Positions 22,062 to 30,961 of a DNA stretch of 44,375 nt are shown piece after piece. Made by a program: the position numbers and the translations under genes. Under the pieces are notes generated by a model. The model was not told the DNA's origin. It made no database searches and was given only the letters and a program-made list of their open reading frames with translations. The first letter of the stretch is position 1. The number at the start of each line of letters is the position of its first letter. Where the stretch lies: the NCBI GenBank assembly GCA_903838125.1, contig CAILXF010000022.1:1-44375 (forward strand), read 5' to 3'. Origin of the DNA: an uncultured Pseudomonadota bacterium. Its GTDB lineage: Bacteria; Pseudomonadota; Gammaproteobacteria; Burkholderiales; Methylophilaceae.

Positions 22062-23208
22062 ATATTCGGTGAACTGGGTAGATTCAGAATCTGAAATTGC
22101 GTTGGAGTTATGGCAAGCATGCTTTCCTGCACCCTATGAAGGTCATTGGTGGTATCAAGCCTTAGAGCGTTGCGGCATCCTAGATCAATTTACTTTTTTA
22201 TATGCTGTAGTAAGCGATAAAACTGGTCCGATCGCCATCGCGCCTGCCTTTGTCATGAATGTACCTATGCGCCTAGTGTTACCACCACCATTATTGCCTT
22301 TGGCCAATATTGTAGGTTATATGCTTCCCTCGGCTTTATATCAACGCACACTGTTTATCGGCTCACCTTGCAGCGATGAAGGCCACGTTGGCATGCTACC
22401 AGGCACGGATAGCCTGGCAGTATTGCAATGCGTAGAACAGGCTATGCTCGTAAAAACAAAACAACTTAAAGCCAGTATGCGAGTATGGAAAGATTTTCCA
22501 CAAACGTACGCTAAAGATTTCTCAAAATTAAGCGCTAGCCTATTTAAATTAGTAAGCTTCCCTGGCACCATGGTCGAATTGCCAAATGCTAGTAAAGAAG
22601 GATACCTAGCTACGCTCAAGTCTTCACGTCGCAATAAGCTAAAGAAGAAACTTCGCTTAGCTGCGGAAAGCCCAGTCGACATAGAGGTGATGCAGCAACC
22701 AGACACTGCAACCATGGATCAGATTTTCAGTCTATTTTGGCAAACCTACGAAAAAGGTGGCACTAAATTCGAACGCTTAAATCGCAAGTTTTTTGACTTA
22801 CTAGCTGCAGAAACTAATAGCCACTTTGTCATATTACGGGAACAATCGAACGGTAAAATAGTGGCCTTTATGCTGTGCTTTTCGCTAGGCGACCATATGA
22901 TTAATAAATTTATTGGCATTGACTACCAAAAGCCAAAAGAATGGTTTTTGTACTTCAAATTATGGGAAGCAGCCGTGGACTGGGCAGCTAAAAATGGCGC
23001 TAAAGCTATACAAAGTGGTCAAACTGGCTATGCCCCTAAAATAGAACTGGGCAATCAATTGGTGCCACTCACCAATTATTGTGCGCATATCAACCCTGTA
23101 ATTAACTGGGTCTATGCCAAGGTAGCAAAAACTATTAACTGGGATACTTTAGATGCTGATTTAGCCATCTACCTAAAGGCTTATCCTGATGAAAAACCAA
23201 AACTATAG
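22048..23208 (+). CDS. GNAT/FemAB-like acyltransferase (Acetyltransf_6/BioF2-like)
   Basis: 386 aa; LKSSRRNKLKKKLRLA and FVILREQSNGKIVAFMLCFSLGDHMINKFIGIDY resembling FemAB/Acetyltransf_6. Confidence 0.7.
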   Translation: MPLPKYSVNWVDSESEIALELWQACFPAPYEGHWWYQALERCGILDQFTFLYAVVSDKTGPIAIAPAFVMNVPMRLVLPPPLLPLANIVGYMLPSALYQRTLFIGSPCSDEGHVGMLPGTDSLAVLQCVEQAMLVKTKQLKASMRVWKDFPQTYAKDFSKLSASLFKLVSFPGTMVELPNASKEGYLATLKSSRRNKLKKKLRLAAESPVDIEVMQQPDTATMDQIFSLFWQTYEKGGTKFERLNRKFFDLLAAETNSHFVILREQSNGKIVAFMLCFSLGDHMINKFIGIDYQKPKEWFLYFKLWEAAVDWAAKNGAKAIQSGQTGYAPKIELGNQLVPLTNYCAHINPVINWVYAKVAKTINWDTLDADLAIYLKAYPDEKPKL

Positions 23209-23236
23209 GCATGAGCTCGTTATAAAAGACTAAGTC

Positions 23237-23974
23237 ATGCGTGATAGATATTTAATACCACTATTCTTAACCTGTATTATAAGTATTCAGCCTCTGATAG
23301 CGTTAGCGGAAGCACCAGTCGCAACTAACGACCCAATCGCCTTCAAGTTCACTCCCTCTTACTATTTTTCATCTAATGGCAACAATGCCACCGACCTTAA
23401 TTTGCGCGCTAGTCGTGATGGGCATTCTGCTTGGCTAGGCGAATACGTAGACAAAAGTGGCTACCAACAAACCCGTCTAGGTTATGAATATAAGTTTGAT
23501 GGCGGTATGTTGAGGCCGACCTTATCGGCACAATTGGCCAGTGGCGGATTTGTGGGCGGTTCGTTAACAACCGAGGTAGGTGGTGAGTACTACGCTATTC
23601 TCGGATTAGGTCGCACAAACCTTAAAGATTACTACAACTTAAATTTCGACCCTAATGACGCCATCACATTCGGCCTTGGTACTCGTGCACTTAATAATAC
23701 TGAATTATCTTTACAACAAGTAAGAGATGATCGCCTAGGCACTGGGCAACAAATTACACACCTAATTTGGCGTTATAAACCAACGGAAGCAGAGAGAATT
23801 AGCATTGATGGCGCCTATAAAAGTTGTTTAGGTACCAATGCAACTTATGTACATGGCTACAGCCTAAGTGTTGATTATGACTACCATCAGTATTTTTCCA
23901 GAATAGCTTATGATCAATATGCAAATTTTACACTTAATAATTTAACGCGACTTTCAATAGGCATACGATTTTAG
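23237..23974 (+). CDS. Putative outer-membrane beta-barrel protein
   Basis: 245 aa; N-terminal signal peptide, alternating aromatic/polar strands, C-terminal LTRLSIGIRF. Confidence 0.65.
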   Translation: MRDRYLIPLFLTCIISIQPLIALAEAPVATNDPIAFKFTPSYYFSSNGNNATDLNLRASRDGHSAWLGEYVDKSGYQQTRLGYEYKFDGGMLRPTLSAQLASGGFVGGSLTTEVGGEYYAILGLGRTNLKDYYNLNFDPNDAITFGLGTRALNNTELSLQQVRDDRLGTGQQITHLIWRYKPTEAERISIDGAYKSCLGTNATYVHGYSLSVDYDYHQYFSRIAYDQYANFTLNNLTRLSIGIRF

Positions 23975-24052
23975 CTGCGCTGTTAATTCATAATGCTTAA
24001 CTAAGCAATAAGATGTTATCGTGCCCGGGTTTAAGTAGGATTTGATGATCTT

Positions 24053-24084
24053 CTGTAAGGTTACTGTCAGCTTAGGGCTATAAT
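24053..24084 (+). promoter_or_regulatory. Putative OmpR-family response regulator box plus TATAAT -10 upstream of czcCBA-like operon
   Basis: Tandem 11-mers CTGTAAGGTTA / CTGTCAGCTTA (9/11 identical) at 24053-24074; perfect TATAAT at 24079-24084. Confidence 0.55.
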
Positions 24085-24162
24085 CTGCATCAAGTATTTT
24101 TGCCTGAAAACCAACATGTAATGGCTTAGGCAGCTTTAGTATTAATCTTTGAAGGCAACAAC

Positions 24163-25482
24163 ATGAAATTTCGTGCTTTAACTTATCTTGCAATGCTCAT
24201 AATCGCCACATTTGCCAACTCGGCATATGCTGATGATGCGACACTGGAGCATTTAAGTTTTAGTGACGCAAATACATTATTTAGTAGCAATAACAGAGAA
24301 TTACTTCTAGCAAAACGTATGTTAGAGTCTGCACAGACTGGTGCAGTTATTGCCGCACAAAAACCCAACCCTGTGTTATCACTGGGCATTTCAAGTTTGA
24401 ATATTAATCGCGGTCAGGGAAATGCAAACCCTAATGGTAGTAATAGTCTAGCCGATAAAACCTTAAATAGTAGCGTACAAATTAATCAGTTATTTGAGCG
24501 TGGAGATAAACGTGAAATACGCATGGCCTCTGCTGAAAATGGTATTAAAGCTTCAAGCTATGATCTAAAAGACACACGCAGACAACAAACTCTGACGCTA
24601 GCCTATGCTTATTATGATTTGGTTCTGGCGCAGGAGTCAGAACAGATTCAAATAAGTAATGTGGCATTATATGAAAACACCCTAAAAGCAGCAGAACTGA
24701 GATTAAAAGCCGGCGATATATCGGCTTCTGATGTGGCTCGTATTAGGGTAGATTCTTTGCGTGTTAAAAATGACTTACGCCAGGCCAATGCCAATCACCA
24801 AAAAGCACAGGCCAATATTGCTTACTTAATGGGTAAAGAAAATGAAGCTAACAAAATCATTGCAACAGATCATTGGCCTTCAGCCAACTTAATTAGTCCT
24901 AACGCACTTAATCTGGCACCACTAAGCTTAGAAGCCAAACTCAACCAACGTGCTGATATTCTGGCGGCAGAAGCCAGAACGCAGCAGGCGGAAGAAAATA
25001 GACGCTTTGCAAATTCACTTAAAACAAGAGATCTTAATATTGGCGTTCAATATCAACATTTTCCTGGTCAAGGTCCAGCTGTAGGTGAGAATACAGTAGG
25101 TGCTTTTGTCAGCATACCGCTCTTTACTAACTACCAATATCAAGGTGAGATCGCCCGCTCTGAAGTTGATTACGTAACAGCAATGGAAGCCAAGGCGCAA
25201 GCACGCGCAACCGCCATAGGTGAAATTACCCGCAGCCAGGCTGATCTTGATGCGGCTATCGATAAAGTGCAGCGCTTTGAGCAACAAATGCTAGGGGAAG
25301 CTCAAAAAGCTACTGATGCGGCTGAATTTGCCTACCAACATGGAGCAATAGGCGTAACCGACTTACTAGACTCACGCCGAGTGCTGCGCGCATTGCAATT
25401 AGAATCAGCTTCGGCTCATGCTGACTACGCCAAAGCGTTTGCTGCATGGCAAGCGGCTACCAATACCGAGGAAAACCAATGA
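24163..25482 (+). CDS. czcC: Outer membrane efflux protein (TolC/CzcC-like)
   Basis: 439 aa; signal peptide, repeated alpha-helical OEP domains; first gene of a C-B-A operon. Confidence 0.85.
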   Translation: MKFRALTYLAMLIIATFANSAYADDATLEHLSFSDANTLFSSNNRELLLAKRMLESAQTGAVIAAQKPNPVLSLGISSLNINRGQGNANPNGSNSLADKTLNSSVQINQLFERGDKREIRMASAENGIKASSYDLKDTRRQQTLTLAYAYYDLVLAQESEQIQISNVALYENTLKAAELRLKAGDISASDVARIRVDSLRVKNDLRQANANHQKAQANIAYLMGKENEANKIIATDHWPSANLISPNALNLAPLSLEAKLNQRADILAAEARTQQAEENRRFANSLKTRDLNIGVQYQHFPGQGPAVGENTVGAFVSIPLFTNYQYQGEIARSEVDYVTAMEAKAQARATAIGEITRSQADLDAAIDKVQRFEQQMLGEAQKATDAAEFAYQHGAIGVTDLLDSRRVLRALQLESASAHADYAKAFAAWQAATNTEENQ

Positions 25483-26591
25483 ATAAAGTTTCACTAGTGT
25501 TGCTATTAGCAACGGCATTCACACTGCCAAATGCTTATGCAGCTGAAAAAATAGCCGCAGTAAAAAAGGCTTTATCTGATGAAGTAAGCTTTGCAGCCAA
25601 TGCTCCTCAGTTAGCTAATCTTAAAATAGAACCTGTCATAGAAATTACCGCGTCTACAACTTCTCCACTTAACGGTAAAATAACTTTCGATGAAAATTAT
25701 ACTAGTCGAGTTAGCTCTCCAATTTCAGGACGCGTGCTTAGTATCAAAGCGCAAGTTGGCGAAAAAGTAAAAGCGGGACAAGTCTTGGCGACCATTGATT
25801 CGCCAGAACTTGGCAGTGCGTTGGCTGACGCACGTAAAGCCTCTGCTGACCTACAACTTAAACATAAAGCATTTGAACGTAATAATTTACTCCTAGAAGG
25901 TGGCGTGATTGCTCGCAAAGATTTTGAAACTAGCCAATCCGATTTAGCCCAAGCGACCGCTGAAGAACAGCGCGCTAACGCGCATTTAAAAAATCTAGGT
26001 GCACAACGCAATGCCGATGAAAGCTTTATGCTACGCTCTCCGATTTCTGGCACAGTAGTCGACAGGCAGATTAATCCCAGCTCTGAAGTGCGCCCAGATG
26101 CAGCACTACCCCTCTTTATTATTACCAATCCAGACCACCTGTGGGCAAGCATAGATCTGCCCGAGCGCGATCTAGCTAAGGTTTCACCAGGTCAAAAATT
26201 AGCCATTCATGTTGATGCTTATCCAGATGAAGTATTTACCGGCAATATAGACTCCATAGGTGTAATGGTAGACCCTACCACTAGGAGAATTACCGTACGC
26301 TGCTCAGTACAAAGTCGCGGAAAACTTAAACCTGAAATGTATGCGCAAATTACACCGTTGAACACACAAAATGTAAAGGTGATACGCCTAGCGAATACTG
26401 CGTTAATTACTGAAGGTTTATATAACTATGTATTTGTTGAGATTACGCCCAACCACTTTAAGAAGCGTCGTGTAACACTTAATTCACAAGAGCGTGAGTT
26501 TGCTACTGTAAAAAGTGGATTAAACGTTGGTGAGCGTGTAATTAGCTCAGGTGCTTTTTTGCTTAACTCCGAATTAGCTATTGCCAAGTAA
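25479..26591 (+). CDS. czcB: RND membrane fusion protein (CzcB-like)
   Basis: Start ATG 25479 (MNKVSLVLLLATAF); lipoyl/barrel-sandwich motif SPISGRVLSIKAQVGEKVKAGQVLATIDSPEL. Confidence 0.88.
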   Translation: MNKVSLVLLLATAFTLPNAYAAEKIAAVKKALSDEVSFAANAPQLANLKIEPVIEITASTTSPLNGKITFDENYTSRVSSPISGRVLSIKAQVGEKVKAGQVLATIDSPELGSALADARKASADLQLKHKAFERNNLLLEGGVIARKDFETSQSDLAQATAEEQRANAHLKNLGAQRNADESFMLRSPISGTVVDRQINPSSEVRPDAALPLFIITNPDHLWASIDLPERDLAKVSPGQKLAIHVDAYPDEVFTGNIDSIGVMVDPTTRRITVRCSVQSRGKLKPEMYAQITPLNTQNVKVIRLANTALITEGLYNYVFVEITPNHFKKRRVTLNSQEREFATVKSGLNVGERVISSGAFLLNSELAIAK

Positions 26592-26618
26592 CTTGCCACC
26601 TTAAGTAAAGCAAAAACC

Positions 26619-29600
26619 ATGTTAAAAAATCTCATCACTTTCTCGCTTCAGCAGCGCATCTTTGTGTTGCTAGGCGCTTTAGTCATTATTGTTGCCGGCT
26701 ACTTTGCAGTTCAAAATTTACCAATTGAAGCATTCCCCGACGTTGAAGATGTGCACGTAGGCATTGTCACGCAGGCGCCTGGCTTAGCTCCAGAAGAGGT
26801 AGAGCGAGTGGTTTCACTGGCGATTGAACATGTTATGAGTGGAGTGCCTCATTTAATGCAAATGCGGTCAGTATCGATTACCGGCCTATCTGTTGTGACC
26901 CTAACTTTTTCAGAGCATACCGATGATTACTTTGCTCGCCAGCAGGTATTAGAGCGTCTACAGGAAGTAACATTACCACCAGGACTCCAACCAACATTGG
27001 CACCTCTAACAACTGCTGTGGGTGAAATTTACCGTTATGTTGTTGAGGCTCCCAAAGACATGCCTCAACGGGAAATACGTGCAATTCAAGATTGGAAAAT
27101 CATCCCAATACTTAGAACCGTTCCAGGCGTGGCAGACATCACAAGTTTTGGGGGGGCTGTCAAAGAGTATCAAGTACTACTCAATCCTTATCTCTTAACA
27201 AAATTTGGCATCAGCATTGATCAAGTCAACAAGGCCCTAGGCAATAATAGTAGCAATGTCGGCGGCGGCTTAATGCGTCGAGGTGATGAATCACTTGTAG
27301 TGCGTGGCGTTGGCTTATATGAAAACTTAGATGACATTGCCAAAACCGTAATTACTTCACGCGGTGGCAAGCCGATACTTATTAGTGACATCGCCAAAGT
27401 AGAGATAGGTGACCGACCTCGTTCAGGTATTGTTTCGTATAACAGTCAAGACGATGTAGTGGAAGGCATCGTCATTATGAATAAAGGCCAAAACCCAGCA
27501 AAGGTCATTGATTTATTGCGCTTGAAGGTAGAAGAAACAAATAAAAAATTACCAGCCGGAGTTCGTATAGCGCCGTTTTATGATCGGACCAACTTAATTA
27601 AACACACAGTAAGCACCGTCTCAGAGAACTTGATTGTTGGCGCACTATTGGTTGTGGCAATCTTAATTGTTTTTCTACGTAATTGGCGTGCTGCACTAAT
27701 TGTAGCTTCGGTGATTCCACTATCTTTACTATTTGCTTTTATCATCATGGATATCTGCGGTGTATCTGCCAACTTAATTTCTTTAGGCGCAGTCGACTTC
27801 GGAATTATTATCGATAGTGCCGTGGTGTTAGTAGAAGCTTTGATGGTGAAACTAGCGTTTACCCAACTCGATAAGTTTCCTCAACATGCCTCTTATAGCT
27901 GGCGTATTCAGACGCTAAAAAATACTGCAGTGGAAATGGGACGCCCGATTTTATTCTCAAAATTCATCATTATTCTAGCGTTTCTGCCTATTTTTACATT
28001 CCAGCGTGTGGAGGGAAAAATATTTTCACCCATGGCATTTACTCTTAGTTTTGCGTTATTAGGAGCTATCGTTCTAACGCTTACATTAATTCCAGCTCTA
28101 CTTTCATTTACCATGCGTCGTGAAGATATGGGCGAAAAACACAGCGTCTGGATGGAAAAAATTAAAGAAAGCTATAAAGATTTCTTACTTAATATGGCCA
28201 AAATGAGATTGCTTGTCATTGCTGCTTCTGTAGGGCTACTGGTTTTATCATTATCCTTATCACCTATGCTAGGTTCAGAGTTTTTACCAAAACTTGATGA
28301 AGGTAATATTTGGTTAACTATTAGCCTCCCCCCTTCTACCAACTTATATAAATCTAAAGAAATTGAACGCCATGCAAGAGAGATATTAAGAGGGTATAAA
28401 GAAGTGAAAATGGTGAGCTCTGGAGTAGGTCGTCCTGATGATGGAACCGATCCTAAAGGACCCAATAATATTGAAATATTTGCTGACCTTACGCCGTCCG
28501 ACACATGGAGCTTCCCAAACAAAGAGGCATTAATTAAAGATATGTCGGCAAAAATACATATTATTCCAGGTATACCGACAAACTTTTCACAAGTTATTCA
28601 GGATAATGTGGAAGAGGCAATGTCAGGCGTTAAGGGTGAGATTGCGATTAAGATTTTCGGTCCTAATCTTGGCATACTTGAAGAAAAAGCCAATCAAGTG
28701 GTTAGCGTACTTAATACTATTCGTGGTGCTAGTGATGTAGAAGCTATCCGTATTTCAGGTAACTCTGAATTAAATATCACCTTAGATAGAACCAAGCTTT
28801 CACGATATGGTTTGGCTGTTGGCGACGTCAACAATACAGTCCAAACTGCACTCGCAGACACTGCAGCAAATACCTTTTATGATGGAGATCGACGTTTTGA
28901 TGTCACGCTAAGGTTGGATGCTCCATACCGCCAATCAGTTGATAGCATCGATAATTTACCAATCACACTGCCTGATGGTGTTAGTACTATCCCACTAAGC
29001 GAATTGTCTGACATTAGTATAAAACAAGGTGCGTACCGAGTTAGTCGTGAAGGGGTATCTCGGATAGTCTCTATTAAATGTAATTTAATTAATCGTGACC
29101 AAGGTGGCTTTGTGAAAGAGGCTATGGCTAAGGTTCAAGCAAATGTCATTTTACCTGCTGGCTATAATATGACTTGGGGTGGTCAGTTTGAAAATCAGCA
29201 ACGTGCAATGAAACGTCTTGAAGTAATCGTGCCGCTGTCCATCCTTTTAATTTTTGTCATTCTTTTCTGGGCGTTTAAGTCTGTGCGTAATGCCATTTTG
29301 GTCTTACTAATGATTCCATTTACATTAATAGGTGGCTTGGCTGGATTAGGTTTAGCTGGTTTACACCTATCAGTCTCTGCCGCGGTAGGCTTTATTGCCT
29401 TAGCTGGGATCTCTGTCCAAAATGGTGTCATTATGGTGGAGCAAATTAAACATCTGATACTGGAAGGAGCCAGTCTGTCTAATGCAATTTTAGACGGCGC
29501 TGTAGCGAGACTGAGACCGATTTTGATGACAGCTTTAATGGCTGGCTTAGGCTTATTGCCTGCAGCTCTATCGCATAGCATAGGTTCTGAAACTCAACGA

Positions 29601-29738
29601 CCGTTTGCGGTAGTAATTGTAGGCGGACTCATTACCGCCACCTTTTTTACTTTACTATTATTACCACTATTGTTCCCATTCTTCTCTGATGAAAGTAAAG
29701 AAGAGAAAACTACGGGCAAAGAATCTACTGCTGAATAA
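26619..29738 (+). CDS. czcA: HME-type RND transporter (CzcA-like)
   Basis: 1039 aa; TM4 motif DFGIIIDSAVVLVE, PIEAFPDVEDVHVGIVTQAPGLAPEEVE typical CzcA. Confidence 0.92.
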   Translation: MLKNLITFSLQQRIFVLLGALVIIVAGYFAVQNLPIEAFPDVEDVHVGIVTQAPGLAPEEVERVVSLAIEHVMSGVPHLMQMRSVSITGLSVVTLTFSEHTDDYFARQQVLERLQEVTLPPGLQPTLAPLTTAVGEIYRYVVEAPKDMPQREIRAIQDWKIIPILRTVPGVADITSFGGAVKEYQVLLNPYLLTKFGISIDQVNKALGNNSSNVGGGLMRRGDESLVVRGVGLYENLDDIAKTVITSRGGKPILISDIAKVEIGDRPRSGIVSYNSQDDVVEGIVIMNKGQNPAKVIDLLRLKVEETNKKLPAGVRIAPFYDRTNLIKHTVSTVSENLIVGALLVVAILIVFLRNWRAALIVASVIPLSLLFAFIIMDICGVSANLISLGAVDFGIIIDSAVVLVEALMVKLAFTQLDKFPQHASYSWRIQTLKNTAVEMGRPILFSKFIIILAFLPIFTFQRVEGKIFSPMAFTLSFALLGAIVLTLTLIPALLSFTMRREDMGEKHSVWMEKIKESYKDFLLNMAKMRLLVIAASVGLLVLSLSLSPMLGSEFLPKLDEGNIWLTISLPPSTNLYKSKEIERHAREILRGYKEVKMVSSGVGRPDDGTDPKGPNNIEIFADLTPSDTWSFPNKEALIKDMSAKIHIIPGIPTNFSQVIQDNVEEAMSGVKGEIAIKIFGPNLGILEEKANQVVSVLNTIRGASDVEAIRISGNSELNITLDRTKLSRYGLAVGDVNNTVQTALADTAANTFYDGDRRFDVTLRLDAPYRQSVDSIDNLPITLPDGVSTIPLSELSDISIKQGAYRVSREGVSRIVSIKCNLINRDQGGFVKEAMAKVQANVILPAGYNMTWGGQFENQQRAMKRLEVIVPLSILLIFVILFWAFKSVRNAILVLLMIPFTLIGGLAGLGLAGLHLSVSAAVGFIALAGISVQNGVIMVEQIKHLILEGASLSNAILDGAVARLRPILMTALMAGLGLLPAALSHSIGSETQRPFAVVIVGGLITATFFTLLLLPLLFPFFSDESKEEKTTGKESTAE

Positions 29739-29812
29739 TTACAAAGGCCGCGATAGCTGCAACGCCTTTGTCTTGGAATTTCCTGTTACTTAACAAACAG
29801 TAAGTAACAGGC

Positions 29813-29837
29813 AAAAAAAAGGGCGTTGTATCCGCCC
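29813..29837 (-). terminator. Rho-independent terminator of the minus-strand Ala/Lys-rich gene
   Basis: On minus strand GGGCG-GATACAA-CGCCC-TTTTTTTT. Confidence 0.8.
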
Positions 29838-29875
29838 TTGGTACTTCGATCAGAACTAAATAGCTACGTTATTTA

Positions 29876-30121
29876 TTATTTAACTGTAGCTGGTTTAGCA
29901 GAAGCTTTCTTCGCTTTAGCTGCATGTTTCTTAGCTTTTTTAGGCGCAGCCTTAACAGTTGCTGTTGGTTTAGCTACATCAGCTTTAACTTCTGGCGCTG
30001 CTGCAGCAGCTACTGGAGCTTTTGCGGCTTCAGCTGGTTTAGCAGCGTCTGCTGCAAATGCTGTTGAGCCTAAAGATAATGCAAAAGCGCCAGCTAATAA
30101 TGTTGCTAATAATTTATTCAT
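29876..30121 (-). CDS. Small secreted Ala/Lys/Pro-rich protein
   Basis: MNKLLATLLAGAFALSLGSTAFAA signal peptide, then AAKPAEAAKAP...KKAKKHAAKAKKASAK; RBS GGAG before ATG at 30121; own terminator. Confidence 0.75.
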   Translation of the reverse strand: MNKLLATLLAGAFALSLGSTAFAADAAKPAEAAKAPVAAAAAPEVKADVAKPTATVKAAPKKAKKHAAKAKKASAKPATVK

Positions 30122-30337
30122 TATAATCTCCAAAAATAAGTAAGTATTGCGTTAACAAAGCTGGTTAAGAATTTTTTTAATCTTTTACCATGAATGACAT
30201 CGTAAGCCTCGAAACTGTCACAAACCTTACAAATTTCTTTATGTATCAAATTTATTAAAGCCCGTTACGCTTAAAGCAGGCCTATCGAAGGCAACAAAAA
30301 TAAATGGTCAACCTACATTTCCATTTTACAAAAGTAT

Positions 30338-30949
30338 TTATTGGGCTTGCAGGTATTGCGCTATAGCTTCGATATCAGTTTCTGACAAGCCTTTCACCAC
30401 CTCATGCATGACCACTGCGGCAGGACGTTCATTACCATAAAAGACCTTGAGTTGCCTTGTAAGGTAAACCTCATGTTGACCGCCGAGTCTAGGTGTAGCC
30501 CCCTGGCCTTCACCCTTTTCCCCATGGCAAGCCATGCAAGGTGGAACAGCTTTATCAGGATGACCTTTTGTAAAAATATCTTTGCCTAAGTCATACTTCA
30601 CTTGATCTGAAATTTTACCAAGATGCGAGGGTGTTTTAGTTTCATAAAAAGAGGCCAATTGCTCAATATCTTGATCCGAAAGCCTCGAAGAAATGCCCCA
30701 CATAAATCTCTGAGCATTTTCTTCTGAGCGCGATTTGTCCCTAAATGCTTTCATTTGGGCAATAAAATAAGGTGCTGGTTGCCCTGCAAGCTGAGGGAAA
30801 AGCTCTGAGCTAGTTGTACCCCCTCGCCCGTGACATACTGAACAAAGCTGGCTTTCAAGTTTACTGCCAGATTCTGCTGCAAAAGCAGATGAGACCATAG
30901 CAAAGCCGATTAATCCAAGAGACACCAATATACGATAATTCATCATCAT
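30338..30949 (-). CDS. Dihaem cytochrome c (c4-like), periplasmic
   Basis: 203 aa, signal peptide, two haem motifs CSVCH and CMACH. Confidence 0.9.
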   Translation of the reverse strand: MMMNYRILVSLGLIGFAMVSSAFAAESGSKLESQLCSVCHGRGGTTSSELFPQLAGQPAPYFIAQMKAFRDKSRSEENAQRFMWGISSRLSDQDIEQLASFYETKTPSHLGKISDQVKYDLGKDIFTKGHPDKAVPPCMACHGEKGEGQGATPRLGGQHEVYLTRQLKVFYGNERPAAVVMHEVVKGLSETDIEAIAQYLQAQ

Positions 30950-30961
30950 TCTCCGATTAGA

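Noticed and set aside
23994-24007. TGCTTA-AC-TAAGCA palindrome
   Set aside because: Only 6-bp arms in AT-rich sequence; no terminator T-run and no direct-repeat phasing
25697-26152. 151-aa minus-strand ORF inside czcB
   Set aside because: Shadow ORF opposite a clear CzcB coding frame
29826-30143. 105-aa Ala-rich plus-strand ORF
   Set aside because: Mirror of the Ala/Lys-rich minus-strand gene, which has a signal peptide, RBS and terminator; the Ala-rich composition arises from the complementary GCN/NGC codons
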